DNA of 64,000 nucleotides from Kaustia mangrovi (GCF_015482775.1 NZ_CP058214.1:3400501-3464500); one strand, 5' to 3'. Counted from the stretch's first letter, positions 35,556-45,006 are shown. Translations and numbers: made by a program. The notes: a model not told the origin generated them from the sequence alone.

Positions 35556-36482
35556 TCAGGCCGCGGGCGCCTCGGCTCGTCTCTCGTCGGCCAGGGCCTT
35601 GCGGGCGTCGCGCAGCAGGCCGGCGATCTCGCGCAGGAGATCGGCGCGGGCCGATGTCGCGCGCCAGGCGAGAACCACATGGCGCGGGCAGGCGCCGGAC
35701 AGCGGCGCGAGGACGAGGTCGCTGCCGCGCGTCACCCCCGCATCGATGGCCAGATCGGGCAGCAGGGTGATGCCGAGCCCCTCCGAGACCATCGCGATGA
35801 GGGTCTGAAGGCTCGTCGCGCAGAAGCTCTCGTCCTGCTCGATCCCGGCATCGGGATAGGCCGACAGCGCATGGCGCTGCAGGCAATGGCCCTTTTCCAG
35901 GAGCATGAGCTTGTGGCCCTCGAGATCGCGCCCCGTCGCCGGCCTCGAGGCCGGCCCCGGAAAGCCGGGCGGGGCGGCCAGATGATATCCGTCGTCGAAC
36001 AGCGCCTCGGTTTCCAGCGTGCCGAGATCGAAGGGCCGGGCCACGATGGCGGCGTCCAGCCGGCCGGTATTGAGGCCGTCCAGCAACTGCTCGGTCAGTT
36101 CCTCGCGCAGATAGAGGCGGAGATCCGGAAAGGCCTTGCGGATGCGGGGCAGGACGCGCGGCAACAGGAACGGCCCGACGGTCGGGATGGAGCCGAGCCG
36201 CAGGTCGCCCGCGTGCGGGTCGCGGTGACGGGCGGCAAGCGCCTCGATCTCGCGCGCGCCGATCAGCAGACTGCGGGCGCGTGCCGCAATCTCCTCGCCC
36301 GCCGGCGTCATGACCACGGAGCGGCGCGTGCGCTCGGCAAGCTGCACGCCCAGCATGTCCTCCAGCTCCTTGAGACCGGAGCTGAGCGTCGGCTGGGTGA
36401 CGTGGCAGACCTCCGCCGCGCGCGAGAAGTTCAGCTCGTCGGCGAGGGCGACAAGAAAGCGGAGCTGGCGCAGATTGATCAT
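35556..36482 (-). CDS. oxyR: OxyR, peroxide-sensing LysR regulator
   Basis: A 308-residue LysR protein with OxyR landmarks: LRQLRFLVALADELNFSRAA, VTQPTLSSGLKELEDMLG, GSIPTVGPFLLPRVLP and LLEKGHCLQRHAL. Cys200 equals the E. coli sensing Cys199, but the position of the resolving Cys208 is Tyr209; another Cys occurs at 221 (ESFCATS). So sensing would need Cys221 or a mono-Cys mechanism. It is divergent from a peroxiredoxin gene with 109 bases between. ATG 36482 begins the canonical N-terminus. Confidence 0.85.
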   Translation of the reverse strand: MINLRQLRFLVALADELNFSRAAEVCHVTQPTLSSGLKELEDMLGVQLAERTRRSVVMTPAGEEIAARARSLLIGAREIEALAARHRDPHAGDLRLGSIPTVGPFLLPRVLPRIRKAFPDLRLYLREELTEQLLDGLNTGRLDAAIVARPFDLGTLETEALFDDGYHLAAPPGFPGPASRPATGRDLEGHKLMLLEKGHCLQRHALSAYPDAGIEQDESFCATSLQTLIAMVSEGLGITLLPDLAIDAGVTRGSDLVLAPLSGACPRHVVLAWRATSARADLLREIAGLLRDARKALADERRAEAPAA

Positions 36483-36498
36483 CTGATATTCACAATAT

Positions 36499-36523
36499 CT
36501 ATCATAGTCAGTCAATATATTGA
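36499..36523. promoter_or_regulatory. OxyR binding region candidate
   Basis: CTAT-C-ATAG (36499-36507) is followed four bases later by a perfect 12-bp palindrome TCAATATATTGA (36512-36523). ATAG/CTAT words at this spacing resemble OxyR sites. It lies between oxyR and the peroxiredoxin gene and could serve both. Confidence 0.5.
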
Positions 36524-36591
36524 TTTCACATATAAGTATTCAAGCCCTATCTCGGAAGTGTCGCAACATTCTTCCCGAAAGGAGACGCTCC

Positions 36592-37236
36592 ATGACCGAG
36601 ACCGCCCAGCCCGCAATGCCCCGCCTCAACGAACCGGCGCCGGCCTTCGACGCGGTGACCACCCATGGCCGCCGGACGCTCGAGGACTACCGGGGCAAGT
36701 GGCTCGTCCTGTTCTCGCATCCGGCTGACTTCACCCCGGTCTGCACCACGGAATTCATGGCATTTGCCAGGCGCCAGGCCGACTTCGCTGAGCGCGGCGC
36801 GGAACTCCTGGGGCTATCGATTGACAGCAACTTCTCGCACATCGCCTGGATACTGAACATCAAGGAGAAATTCGGGATCGAGGTCGGCTTTCCCGTCATT
36901 GCCGATCTGAACATGAAGGTCGCCCAGGCCTATGGCATGATCCAGCCCGGCGCCTCCGACACCGCGGCGGTCCGCGCAACCTTCCTCATCGACCCGGACG
37001 GCGTGCTGCGCGCCATGGTCTACTACCCCATGAATGCCGGCCGTTCCGTGGCCGAGATCCATCGGCTGTTGGTCGCGCTCCAGACGTCGGATGAGAACCA
37101 GTGCGCCATGCCCGAGAACTGGGTTCCGGGCGATGAGGTGATCGTCTCGCCGCCGGCCACCGCCGAGGCGGCCGAGGCCCGCAAGGACGAAGGTTACAAC
37201 ACGGTGGACTGGTACTTTTCCACCCGCCCGCTCTGA
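36592..37236 (+). CDS. Peroxiredoxin (Prx6/AhpC-TSA type)
   Basis: A 214-residue thiol peroxidase. The peroxidatic Cys51 lies in HPADFTPVCTTEF, and the Prx6-type C-terminal extension includes YFSTRPL and KDEGYNTVDWY. A second Cys at about residue 172 (DENQCAMPENW) corresponds to the additional Cys found in some Prx6 proteins. It reduces H2O2 and organic peroxides in the cytoplasm. GGAGACG precedes ATG 36592. It is divergent from oxyR, so peroxide-inducible expression is expected. Confidence 0.9.
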   Translation: MTETAQPAMPRLNEPAPAFDAVTTHGRRTLEDYRGKWLVLFSHPADFTPVCTTEFMAFARRQADFAERGAELLGLSIDSNFSHIAWILNIKEKFGIEVGFPVIADLNMKVAQAYGMIQPGASDTAAVRATFLIDPDGVLRAMVYYPMNAGRSVAEIHRLLVALQTSDENQCAMPENWVPGDEVIVSPPATAEAAEARKDEGYNTVDWYFSTRPL

Positions 37237-37345
37237 GCGGGTTTTGCCCACCGCCGCATCACGCGCCATCCTGCACCCGGGCCACGCCGCCCGGGTGCCG
37301 CACACGCGACTGATTCGTTGGAGAGAGCCTGAGGAGAGAACAGCC

Positions 37346-38227
37346 ATGTCGCAGATCCCTGTCGTCAAGCCGTTCTGGGACGAACCGACCGGAAGCTGGC
37401 AATATGTCTTCCACGATCCCGATACGATGAAGGGCGCGATCGTGGATCCCGTGCTCGACTACGATCCGCTGTCGGGCAGCACCGCGACCCGCAATGCGCA
37501 GACGATTCTCGACTATGTGCACGAGGCGGGCATCGACATTGTGTGGATCCTCGATACCCACCCCCATGCGGACCATTTCTCCGCCGCAGCCTGGCTGAAG
37601 GAGCACACAGGCGCCCCGACAGCCATCGGCGAGCATGTGGTGGAGGTCCAGGCACTGTGGACCGATATCTACAACCTGCCCGGCGACATCCCGACGGATG
37701 GCCGTCAGTGGGACAGGCTGTTCGCCGACGGCGACACGTTCACGGTGGGCGGGATTCCGGTCCGGGTGATGTTCTCGCCGGGCCACACGCTTGCCTCCGT
37801 CACCTATGTGGCTGGCGACGCGGCCTTCGTGCACGACACGCTGATGATGCCCGACAGCGGGACCAGCCGGGCCGATTTCCCCGGCGGCAATTCCGGTGTG
37901 CTCTATGAGAGCATCGAGGCGATCCTCGCACTGCCCGACGAGACGCGCCTGTTCGTCGGCCACGACTATGCGCCGGGCGGGCGGGCGCCGGCCTGCGAGG
38001 CGACGGTCGCGGAGCACAAGGCGGAGAACATCCACCTGAAGGGCGCGCCGTCGGAAGAAGAGTACCGCGCCGTGCGCGATGCCCGCGACGCAACGCTGCC
38101 CCTGCCGCGCCTGATGCTCGCCGCCCTGCAGATCAACATTCGCGGCGGTCGCAAGCCCGACCCGGAAGCCAACGGCCGCTCCTACCTGAAAATCCCTCTG
38201 GACTATTTCGAGGAACGTCAGGCCTGA
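37346..38227 (+). CDS. MBL-fold hydrolase, ETHE1 / persulfide-dioxygenase-like
   Basis: A 293-residue metallo-beta-lactamase-fold protein: HxHxDH motif THPHADHF (His72-His77), FSPGHTLASVTY, FVHDTLMMPDSGTSRADFPGG and the DE/D.RL.VGHDYAPGG segment. The mononuclear-iron ETHE1-like subgroup oxidises glutathione persulfide to sulfite; the related glyoxalase II subgroup is less likely given the PDSGTSRADFPGG segment. Located 109 bases after the peroxiredoxin on the same strand, probably part of the same stress response. Confidence 0.78.
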   Translation: MSQIPVVKPFWDEPTGSWQYVFHDPDTMKGAIVDPVLDYDPLSGSTATRNAQTILDYVHEAGIDIVWILDTHPHADHFSAAAWLKEHTGAPTAIGEHVVEVQALWTDIYNLPGDIPTDGRQWDRLFADGDTFTVGGIPVRVMFSPGHTLASVTYVAGDAAFVHDTLMMPDSGTSRADFPGGNSGVLYESIEAILALPDETRLFVGHDYAPGGRAPACEATVAEHKAENIHLKGAPSEEEYRAVRDARDATLPLPRLMLAALQINIRGGRKPDPEANGRSYLKIPLDYFEERQA

Positions 38228-38288
38228 AACGCCATACAGGCCGCGATGGAGACGCAGCCGGGGCGCCTCGTCTCCCGCGTCCCCGCCG

Positions 38289-39227
38289 TCAGGTCTCGGC
38301 GAGTTCGGCCAGGACCCGTTCGAGCCGGGCGCGGGCCTCGCGTTCGAGTTCCTCGCCCCGGGCGGCGGTGATCCGGTGGAAGCGGACGGGCGATCCCGAG
38401 GGCGCCTGGGCGAGGCGGGGCAGGTCGGCGGAGGCGACGGTGGCGATCTTGGGATAGCCGCCGGTCGACTGGCGGTCGGCCATGAGCACGATGAGCCGGC
38501 CCGACGAGGGGACCTGGATAGAGCCCATCAGCGTGCCGTCGGAGACAATGTCGTGGCCGCGATGGGCACGGACCGGCACGCCGTCGAGCATCATGGCCAT
38601 GCGGTCGCGCATGGAGGCGACGGTAAAGGGCTTCGACAGGAAGAGAGACCAGGCCGCCTCGTCGAAATAGTCGTCCTGCGGGCCGGGGATCACCGCGATC
38701 CGGCCGCCTTGCGGCCTGAGCGGCGAGACCAGCCGGCGCAGCGGCGCGCCGGTGTCCTCGCCGACGGGCAGGATGTCGCCGGGCTCGAGGCGGCGGCCCT
38801 CATGCCCGCCAATGGCGCTGCGCAGATGCGTTGCCCGGCTGCCCATCACGGGCTCGGTCTCGATGCCGCCCGAAATCGCCACATAGCCCCATACCGCACC
38901 GCGCAAGGCCCCGATATGGATCTCGCTGCCCGCGCGCACGCGATGGGCGGCCCAGGGCGCAAGGCGCGCGCCTTGCGCGGCGATGTCCACCATGCCGCCC
39001 GTGATCGCGACGGTGCGGTCCTGCGACAGCCGGAGCGTGCCGCCGGTCAGCGCGAATTCGAGCACGGCGCAATCGGCGTCGTTGCCGACCAGCGCATTGG
39101 CGACGGCGAAGCTGTCGCGGTCCATCGGTCCGGACGCGGAGACGCCGTATCTCAGATAGCCCCGGCGGCCAGCATCCTGGACCGTCATCATCGGCCCGGC
39201 CTGCAGGATCTCTACGGTTCCAGGCAT
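38289..39227 (-). CDS. pxpC: 5-oxoprolinase subunit PxpC
   Basis: A 312-residue protein of the KipA/PxpC (biotin-dependent carboxyltransferase) family: VEILQAGPMMTVQDAGRRGY, SGPMDRDSFAVANALVGN, GYVAISGGIE, PVRAHRGHDIVSDGTLMGSIQVP and LMADRQSTGGYPKIATV. With PxpA and PxpB it hydrolyses 5-oxoproline to glutamate at the expense of ATP. It abuts pxpB with no gap (stop and start at 39228/39227). Confidence 0.9.
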   Translation of the reverse strand: MPGTVEILQAGPMMTVQDAGRRGYLRYGVSASGPMDRDSFAVANALVGNDADCAVLEFALTGGTLRLSQDRTVAITGGMVDIAAQGARLAPWAAHRVRAGSEIHIGALRGAVWGYVAISGGIETEPVMGSRATHLRSAIGGHEGRRLEPGDILPVGEDTGAPLRRLVSPLRPQGGRIAVIPGPQDDYFDEAAWSLFLSKPFTVASMRDRMAMMLDGVPVRAHRGHDIVSDGTLMGSIQVPSSGRLIVLMADRQSTGGYPKIATVASADLPRLAQAPSGSPVRFHRITAARGEELEREARARLERVLAELAET

Positions 39228-39962
39228 CTATCCGTCCCGCTCCAGTCCGGTGTCGCCATTGGCGATTCTCTCCTCGATATCCGCGAACTCGTCCGCCCCG
39301 ACCCGCCGGAAGCGGACCCTGTCGCCGGCCGAAAGCAGGAATGGCCTCTCGCGATGGGGGTCGAAGAGCTTGAGCGGCGTCTGCCCGATGAAATGCCATG
39401 CGCTCGGGCTTGCGACCGAGTTCACGCAGGCCTGCGCGCCGCCAATGCCGACCGCGCCCTCGGGCACGCGCTGGCGTGGCGCGGGCTTGCGCGGGGTGTG
39501 GAGCGCGTCCGGCAGGCCGCCGAGATAGGCAAAGCCCGGCGCGAAGCCGATCATGTAGACGCGATAGTCGCCTGACAGGTGCAGGGCGATGACCTCCTCG
39601 CGGTCCATGCCCTTCGACGCCGCCATCTCCTCCAGATCGAGGCAGGCCTCGCCGCCGTAATGGACGGGTATGGATAGCTCCCCGCCGGCCCGCTCGATCT
39701 GCGGCAGGCTGTCCAGCCGGGCTCGGATCGCCTCAGCCAGCTCGCCATGACCGGTGCGGACGGGATCGTAGAACACGAGCAGGGAGCGATAGGTCGGGAC
39801 GATTTCGTCGAGCCCGTCCGGCGGGCCGTCCTCGAGCGCGCGGGCAAGAGCGAGCACCGTCTCGTTCACGGTCTCGTCCACCCGGTCGGAGAGCTCCACG
39901 GCGAGGGCCCGGTCGCCACAGGCCGCAAAACGCGGAAACGCCTCTGGCTGAATGTCAGGCAC
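39228..39962 (-). CDS. pxpB: 5-oxoprolinase subunit PxpB
   Basis: A 244-residue KipI/PxpB-family protein: AACGDRALAVELSD, PTYRSLLVFYDP, YRVYMIGFAPGFAYLGGLP and GAVGIGGAQACVN. GTG 39962 is chosen because AAGGG precedes it and conserved sequence begins at once; the longer frame adds a basic leader. It forms the ATP-using heteromer with PxpC. The third subunit gene, pxpA, lies at 47723-48508. Confidence 0.88.
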   Translation of the reverse strand: MPDIQPEAFPRFAACGDRALAVELSDRVDETVNETVLALARALEDGPPDGLDEIVPTYRSLLVFYDPVRTGHGELAEAIRARLDSLPQIERAGGELSIPVHYGGEACLDLEEMAASKGMDREEVIALHLSGDYRVYMIGFAPGFAYLGGLPDALHTPRKPAPRQRVPEGAVGIGGAQACVNSVASPSAWHFIGQTPLKLFDPHRERPFLLSAGDRVRFRRVGADEFADIEERIANGDTGLERDG

Positions 39963-40344
39963 GGAGCAACCCTTTCGCTGGCGGTTCTGCCGCGCGGCGA
40001 GCGCGGATCGTGGACGGGAGGTGCCGAAACGACGGGACCGTTCCGGCATGCGGCCCGGCCCGGCGCCGGCGCCAGACGCGGTTAGCACGGAACGGCCACC
40101 TCTTCCAGAGCGCCGCGTCACAGCGCCGGGAAGACCGGCCGGGTCTGCACAAAATCAGATCAATCACCGAGAATGCCTGCCCGATATGCACGTTTTTTGG
40201 ACGTTCTGTCGTTATCTCGCCGGTTCCTGTCGAATTCGCTTTGAATTCCTTCGGTATACCGGCTAGCCTCCAAAAGAAAGACGAAAAATTCGAACCATTT
40301 CGGAGCGGCCTCCCGGGCTATGCTCCGGGCAGCCGAGGGGAAGA
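39963..40344. other. Divergent intergenic region, pxpB / DUF1989 operon
   Basis: A 382-base gap with no gene. It is AT-richer around 40190-40300. A hairpin (CCCGG at 40313-40317 with CCGGG at 40325-40329) sits just before the DUF1989 ribosome site (GAGGGG, 40335-40340). Two promoters are expected. I looked for guanidine riboswitch signatures and found none. Confidence 0.4.
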
Positions 40345-40977
40345 ATGGCAGAAGGCGACGTGCGGTCGACGGTAGTTCCGGCGGGCAGGGGCGTGGCGAT
40401 TTCGGTCCGGCATGGCGAGATCGTGCGGCTGACCAACACATACGGCTCCCAGGTCGTGGATCTGTGGGCCCTGGGCGGCGAGGATCCGGCCGAACACTCC
40501 TCCATGGATCACACCCGGTCGAAGAACAGCAACATCTTCTTCAAGACCGGCATGACGGTCTACAGCAGCGAGCGCCGGGCGATGCTCACCATGGTCGAGG
40601 ACAGGGCGGGGCTCTGCCACGATACGCTCCTGTGCCCCTGCAACGCGGCGATCTATCGCGAGCTCGGCTGCAAGGGCGCGCATCGCAGCTGCACCGGCAA
40701 TTTCCACGAGGCGCTGGAGCGTGTCGGGCATACCTGCCCGTTCACGCCGGCGTCCCTCAACGTGTTCATGAACGTTCCCGTGCAGATGGACGGGACGGTC
40801 GACCGGGTGCCGCCGGCCAGCATGCCGGGCGACTATGTGCGCCTGCGCGCGGAGATGGACCTGACGCTCGTCCTGTCGGCCTGCCCGCAGGACGTCACCC
40901 CGATCAACGGCGCGGAGCGGCAGGTGCGTGACGTCCATGTCGATATCGCGCCCGCAGCGCCCGGAGGCGTCGCATGA
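40345..40977 (+). CDS. DUF1989 (urea-carboxylase-associated) protein
   Basis: A 210-residue DUF1989 protein: [72 protein letters not shown]. In guanidine catabolism, paired DUF1989 proteins act as carboxyguanidine deiminase (CgdAB). Here only one copy exists and no carboxylase is present, so it may deiminate another guanidino compound. First gene of an operon with an ABC importer and a ureohydrolase. ATG 40345 has GAGGGG upstream. The specific reaction is inference. Confidence 0.75.
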   Translation: MAEGDVRSTVVPAGRGVAISVRHGEIVRLTNTYGSQVVDLWALGGEDPAEHSSMDHTRSKNSNIFFKTGMTVYSSERRAMLTMVEDRAGLCHDTLLCPCNAAIYRELGCKGAHRSCTGNFHEALERVGHTCPFTPASLNVFMNVPVQMDGTVDRVPPASMPGDYVRLRAEMDLTLVLSACPQDVTPINGAERQVRDVHVDIAPAAPGGVA

Positions 40978-41783
40978 GCACGCCGGCGGCCGGCGGGCCG
41001 CTGCTCTCCGTCAGGGACATCCGCAAGAGCTTCGGGGAGGTGGAGGTCCTCAAGGGGGTCTCCCTCGACGTGGCGGTGGGCGAGGTCGTCTCGGTCATCG
41101 GGGCGAGCGGCTCGGGCAAGAGTACCTTCCTGCGCACCATCAACGTGATGGAGATGCCGCAGGCGGGCCGGCTCGAATTCGGCGACTACAGCTTCGACTT
41201 CGCCAAGGGGTCGCGCCTGCGCCCCACAGAGGCGCAGCTCCAGACATTGCGCTCCGAGATCGGCATGGTTTTCCAGAGCTACAATCTCTGGCCGCACATG
41301 ACGGTTCTGGAAAACGTCATCCACGCGCCCATCAAGGTTCACGGCCTTCAGCGCAGGGAGGCCATCGCGCGCGCCGAGCAGCTTCTGGAGCGGATCGGCC
41401 TTGCGGAGAAGCGCGATACCTACCCCTTGCGCCTGTCAGGCGGCCAGCAGCAGCGCGTGGCGATCGTGCGCGCGCTGGCGATGAAGCCGAAGCTGATGCT
41501 GTTCGACGAGGTGACCTCCGCGCTCGATCCCGAGCTCGTGGAGGAAGTTCTGGAGCTCATGGCCTCGCTCGCCGCCGACGGGATGACGATGATCCTCGTC
41601 ACCCACGAGATCGCGTTCGCCCGCGACGTGTCCGACCGCGTCGTCTTCTTCGATCAGGGCGTGATGGCGGAAAGCGGCCCGCCCTCGCAGGTGCTGCGCA
41701 ATCCCAAGAGCGACCGGTTGCGGCAGTTCCTGCACCGCATCCTTCACGACAGGACCACGGCCGCTGTGGAGGGGGACGAGTGA
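40974..41783 (+). CDS. ABC importer ATPase, polar amino-acid type
   Basis: A 269-residue HisP/GlnQ-type ATPase: Walker [11 protein letters not shown]-loop [13 protein letters not shown], signature LSGGQQQR, Walker [15 protein letters not shown] (Val instead of the usual Pro). It overlaps the DUF1989 gene by four bases and the permease by one. It has the longer linker typical of systems with a [16 protein letters not shown] segment. Confidence 0.9.
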   Translation: MSTPAAGGPLLSVRDIRKSFGEVEVLKGVSLDVAVGEVVSVIGASGSGKSTFLRTINVMEMPQAGRLEFGDYSFDFAKGSRLRPTEAQLQTLRSEIGMVFQSYNLWPHMTVLENVIHAPIKVHGLQRREAIARAEQLLERIGLAEKRDTYPLRLSGGQQQRVAIVRALAMKPKLMLFDEVTSALDPELVEEVLELMASLAADGMTMILVTHEIAFARDVSDRVVFFDQGVMAESGPPSQVLRNPKSDRLRQFLHRILHDRTTAAVEGDE

Positions 41784-42439
41784 TGGACGCGATTCTTGCA
41801 GAGATCGGCCTTTACGGCCCGGGCTTCCTGAAGGCGTCGTGGACCGTCTTGTGGCTCACGGTCCTGACCATCGTGGTGAGCTGGATCTGCGGGCTGGCCG
41901 CGGCGCTTGCACGGGCCTCCTCGGTGGTCCCGTTCCAGGCGACGGCACGCTTCTACATCTGGTTCATGCGCGGTACGCCGGCGCTGATCCAGATCTTCAT
42001 CATCTATTTCGGCTTGCCGCAGCTCGGCGTGAGGCTCTCGCCCTACACGGCGGGCATCCTCGCGCTCGGCATCAATAGCGGTGCCTATGTGGCGGAGATC
42101 GTGCGCTCGGGCCTGAGCGCCATTCCGCGCGGCCAGACGGAGTCGGCGCTGGCCCTCGGGCTCGACCGGCGCGAGATCATGCGCAGCATCATCCTCCCGC
42201 AGGTCTTCCGCATCATCGTGCCGCCGGTCACCAACGAGGCGATCACGACGCTCAAGAACACCTCGCTGCTCTCGACGATCACCGTTCTGGAGCTCACGCT
42301 CTACGCCCAGACCCTGATCGCGGCGACCTTCCGGCCCTTCGAGTTCTATATCGCGGTGGCCGTCATCTATCTGGTGCTGACGACCATCCTCTCCCAACTC
42401 GCGGGCTGGCTGGAGCGGCACTATGCGCGGCTGAGCTGA
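41783..42439 (+). CDS. ABC importer permease, polar amino-acid type
   Basis: A 218-residue HisM/GlnP permease: ASWTVLWLTVLTIVVSW, FYIWFMRGTPALIQIFIIYFGLP and EAA loop SALALGLDRREIMRSIILPQ. Only one permease gene is present, so a homodimer is expected. Its ATG overlaps the ATPase stop (TGATG at 41781-41785). Confidence 0.9.
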   Translation: MDAILAEIGLYGPGFLKASWTVLWLTVLTIVVSWICGLAAALARASSVVPFQATARFYIWFMRGTPALIQIFIIYFGLPQLGVRLSPYTAGILALGINSGAYVAEIVRSGLSAIPRGQTESALALGLDRREIMRSIILPQVFRIIVPPVTNEAITTLKNTSLLSTITVLELTLYAQTLIAATFRPFEFYIAVAVIYLVLTTILSQLAGWLERHYARLS

Positions 42440-42482
42440 TCGATGGCCGCCGCATTCCGAACCGCCTGACTGAGGAGGCATC

Positions 42483-43424
42483 ATGTCCGCTTTGCCCACC
42501 GACTCGCTGGAGACCCCGAGATTCTGCGGCATCCCGACCTTCATGCGCCTGCCGCAGGCCGACACGCTCGACGGTCTCGACGCCGCGGTCATCGGCATTC
42601 CCTCCGATTCGGGCGCGCCGTTCCGCACGGGCGCGCGCTTCGGCCCGAACGCGGTGCGCCAGATGTCGATCATGCTGCGCCCGATCAATCCCTATCGCGG
42701 CGGTCTCGACGTCTTCGAGCGCATCCGTGTGGCCGATGTCGGCGACACGCCGGTCGTGCCGGGCTACGAGGTGCGCTCTCTGGAGCGCATCGAGGCCTCG
42801 GTCTCCGCCCTGGTGGAGGCCGGCATCGTTCCCTTCGGGATCGGCGGCGACCACTCCGTCACGCTCGCCGAGCTGCGCGCGGTGGCGAAGCGCCACGGGC
42901 CGGTGGCGCTCATCCAGTTCGATTCCCACACCGACACCTGGGACAAGTATTTCGCCGGCGAGCGCTACAGCGCCGGCACGCCCTTCCGCCGGGGGGTGGA
43001 GGAGAACATCATCGATCCGGCCCATTCCATCCAGATCGGCATGCGCGGCTCGCTGTTCCAGCCGTCCGATGTGAGCCAGTCGCTCGATCTGGGCTTCGAC
43101 GTGGTGACGACGGACGAGCTGTTCGAGATGGGGTTCGATGTGCTCGCCAGCCGTATCGCGGAGCGTGTGGCGGGGCGCCCGGCCTTCATCACCTTTGATA
43201 TGGACTTTGTCGATCCGGCCTCCGCGCCGGGTGTGCAGACCCCGGAATCGGGCGGCGCCAGCGCGCGCGAGACCCTGGACCTCGTCCGTAGGCTTCACGG
43301 CATCGATCTGGTGGGCTGCGATGTGGTGGAGATCAATCCGCAATATGACGGGCCGGGCCAGATCACCGCGCTGCTCGGCGCCACGGTGCTGGCGGAATTC
43401 CTCGCGCTGCTCGCAGACCGCTGA
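42483..43424 (+). CDS. Ureohydrolase (agmatinase / guanidino-acid hydrolase family)
   Basis: A 313-residue arginase-superfamily enzyme with Mn or Ni ligands in GGDHSVT, FDSHTDTWD and FDMDFVDPASAPG. It releases urea from a guanidino compound. The N-terminal PRFCGIPTFMRLP and RTGARFGPNAVRQ match the guanidinobutyrase/agmatinase branch. Ser instead of Ala and Trp in the DSHTDTWD loop are seen in some agmatinase-annotated alphaproteobacterial proteins, so the true substrate is open. No urease or speA is nearby. GAGGAG precedes ATG 42483. Confidence 0.82.
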   Translation: MSALPTDSLETPRFCGIPTFMRLPQADTLDGLDAAVIGIPSDSGAPFRTGARFGPNAVRQMSIMLRPINPYRGGLDVFERIRVADVGDTPVVPGYEVRSLERIEASVSALVEAGIVPFGIGGDHSVTLAELRAVAKRHGPVALIQFDSHTDTWDKYFAGERYSAGTPFRRGVEENIIDPAHSIQIGMRGSLFQPSDVSQSLDLGFDVVTTDELFEMGFDVLASRIAERVAGRPAFITFDMDFVDPASAPGVQTPESGGASARETLDLVRRLHGIDLVGCDVVEINPQYDGPGQITALLGATVLAEFLALLADR

Positions 43425-43495
43425 GGATGACGGGGGCAAGACGCTGAATTGCAACGATAACCTGACTGACGACTGCACGATGGAGGGAGTTGACG

Positions 43496-44281
43496 ATGAT
43501 TAGACAGATAATGTTGTCCGTGGCGATGCTCGTCGGCATCGGGTCCGCCACGATGGTCCAGGCGGAGGAGTACGAGCTGCTCGAGCCGGGCAAGCTGCAG
43601 GTGGCGACAGAGGGGACCTATGCGCCATTCAGCATGCGCGCGCCGGACGGCACGCTGGACGGGCTGGAGATCCGGGTGATGTCGGAGATCGCGAAACGGC
43701 TCGACCTCGAATATGTGCCCGTTCTCATCAAGTGGGATTCCCTGCTGGTGGGCCTCCAGGCGAACCAGTTCGACGTGATCAGCGCCGCGATGGACATCAC
43801 CGAGGCGCGTCAGGAGCAGGTGACCTTTGCCGATGGCTGGCTGGAATCCGGTGGCCGGGTGGTTATTCCCCTCGAGTCCGACATCAAGTCGGCGGCCGAT
43901 ATCAAGGGCAGGACGGTCGGCGCGCTGGTCGCCTCCAACTGGAGCAAGATCGCGGAGGAAAAGGGCGCAAGCGTCAAGACCTACAAGGCGGAATCGGATG
44001 CGATGCAGGATCTCGTGAACGGCAATATCGATGCCGTCATCACCGATTCCATCGCCGCGGCCTACGCGATCACGGACGCCAAGATGCCGTTGAAGATGAC
44101 GGACGACTATGTGAGCCACGTCCAGAAGGGCTTCGCCTTCAAGAAGGGCAAGCCGAAACTCGTTGCCGCGGTGAACGAGGCTCTGGCAGAAATGATCGCA
44201 GACGGAACCTATGCGGAGCTCACGACCGAGCTGGTCGGCTTCAGCCCCGCGCCGAAGGACCCGATCAAGACGATCGAATGA
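43496..44281 (+). CDS. ABC importer substrate-binding protein, amino-acid type
   Basis: A 261-residue SBP family 3 protein. The signal peptide ends near residue 23 (SATMVQAEE). The mature part reads KLQVATEGTYAPFSMRAPDG, LDGLEIRVMSEIAKRL and FDVISAAMDITEARQEQVTF. It supplies the single-permease importer upstream. ATG 43496 is chosen for GGAGGG at eight bases; a TTG six bases earlier is possible. Confidence 0.88.
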   Translation: MIRQIMLSVAMLVGIGSATMVQAEEYELLEPGKLQVATEGTYAPFSMRAPDGTLDGLEIRVMSEIAKRLDLEYVPVLIKWDSLLVGLQANQFDVISAAMDITEARQEQVTFADGWLESGGRVVIPLESDIKSAADIKGRTVGALVASNWSKIAEEKGASVKTYKAESDAMQDLVNGNIDAVITDSIAAAYAITDAKMPLKMTDDYVSHVQKGFAFKKGKPKLVAAVNEALAEMIADGTYAELTTELVGFSPAPKDPIKTIE

Positions 44282-44331
44282 CAAGGTGGCCGGGCGCCGG
44301 TCGTCCGGCCCCCATCCGGGGGATGATATCG

Positions 44332-45006
44332 ATGAGCGTTGAAGGCAAGCCCCAACCGAGCTTTGTCGGCGAGTCTGCGACCAGCCTGAGCGACCGGGCC
44401 TATGAGCGCCTGCTGGACATGATCGTCCAGCGCGAGTTGCCCGCCGATACGGTGCTTCAGGAACGCCCGCTGGCGGAGTTTCTCAAGATCTCCCGCACGC
44501 CGCTGCGCCAGGCGCTCAACCGGCTGGAGAGCGAGGGGCTTCTGGAGCGTTCGCCGGGTCGGGCGCTCGTGGTGAAGAAGATCTCGCCGCGCGAGCTGAT
44601 CGAGGCGCTCCATGTGCGCATGCTGCTCGAGGTCGAGGCGATCTCGCTCGCCATCGGGCGGATCCCGGCAGAGGCGATCGATGCCGTGGAGGCCGATATC
44701 AGGAGTCTCCTGGAGCGGCCCAATGCGAGCGGGGCGGAGGACTGGGAGGTCGACAGCGCCTTCCACGGGCTGATCGCCAGGGCGAGCGGCAACCGCGTGC
44801 TTGCTGAGATGATCGAGGCGCTGCGCCTGCGCACCCACATGTTCAATGTCGACCGTGTTCCCGAGCGCTTTGTCATCGGGCACGAGGAGCATCTGGCGAT
44901 GCTCGACGCGCTGCGCCGCGGCGACGAGCAGGCCGCGCGCTCAGGGATGCAATCCCATATCGCCAATGTGAAGGCGAGCATCCTGCAGAAGCTCGGCGAG
45001 GTCTGA
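44332..45006 (+). CDS. GntR-family (FadR/VanR-type) regulator
   Basis: A 224-residue regulator: winged helix at 20-85 (LSDRAYERLLDMIVQRELP, ISRTPLRQALNRLESEGLL, VVKKISPRELIE) and an all-helical FCD effector domain with metal-binding His residues (FHGLIARASGN, HEEHLAMLDALRRGD). It lies inside the guanidino/carbamoyl cluster on the same strand and is its likely local regulator. ATG 44332 or 44323. Confidence 0.86.
   Translation: MSVEGKPQPSFVGESATSLSDRAYERLLDMIVQRELPADTVLQERPLAEFLKISRTPLRQALNRLESEGLLERSPGRALVVKKISPRELIEALHVRMLLEVEAISLAIGRIPAEAIDAVEADIRSLLERPNASGAEDWEVDSAFHGLIARASGNRVLAEMIEALRLRTHMFNVDRVPERFVIGHEEHLAMLDALRRGDEQAARSGMQSHIANVKASILQKLGEV

Noticed and set aside
40190-40344. Guanidine riboswitch before the DUF1989 operon
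   Set aside because: None of the conserved guanidine-I, -II or -III sequence words could be found; only a simple GC hairpin lies before the start codon.
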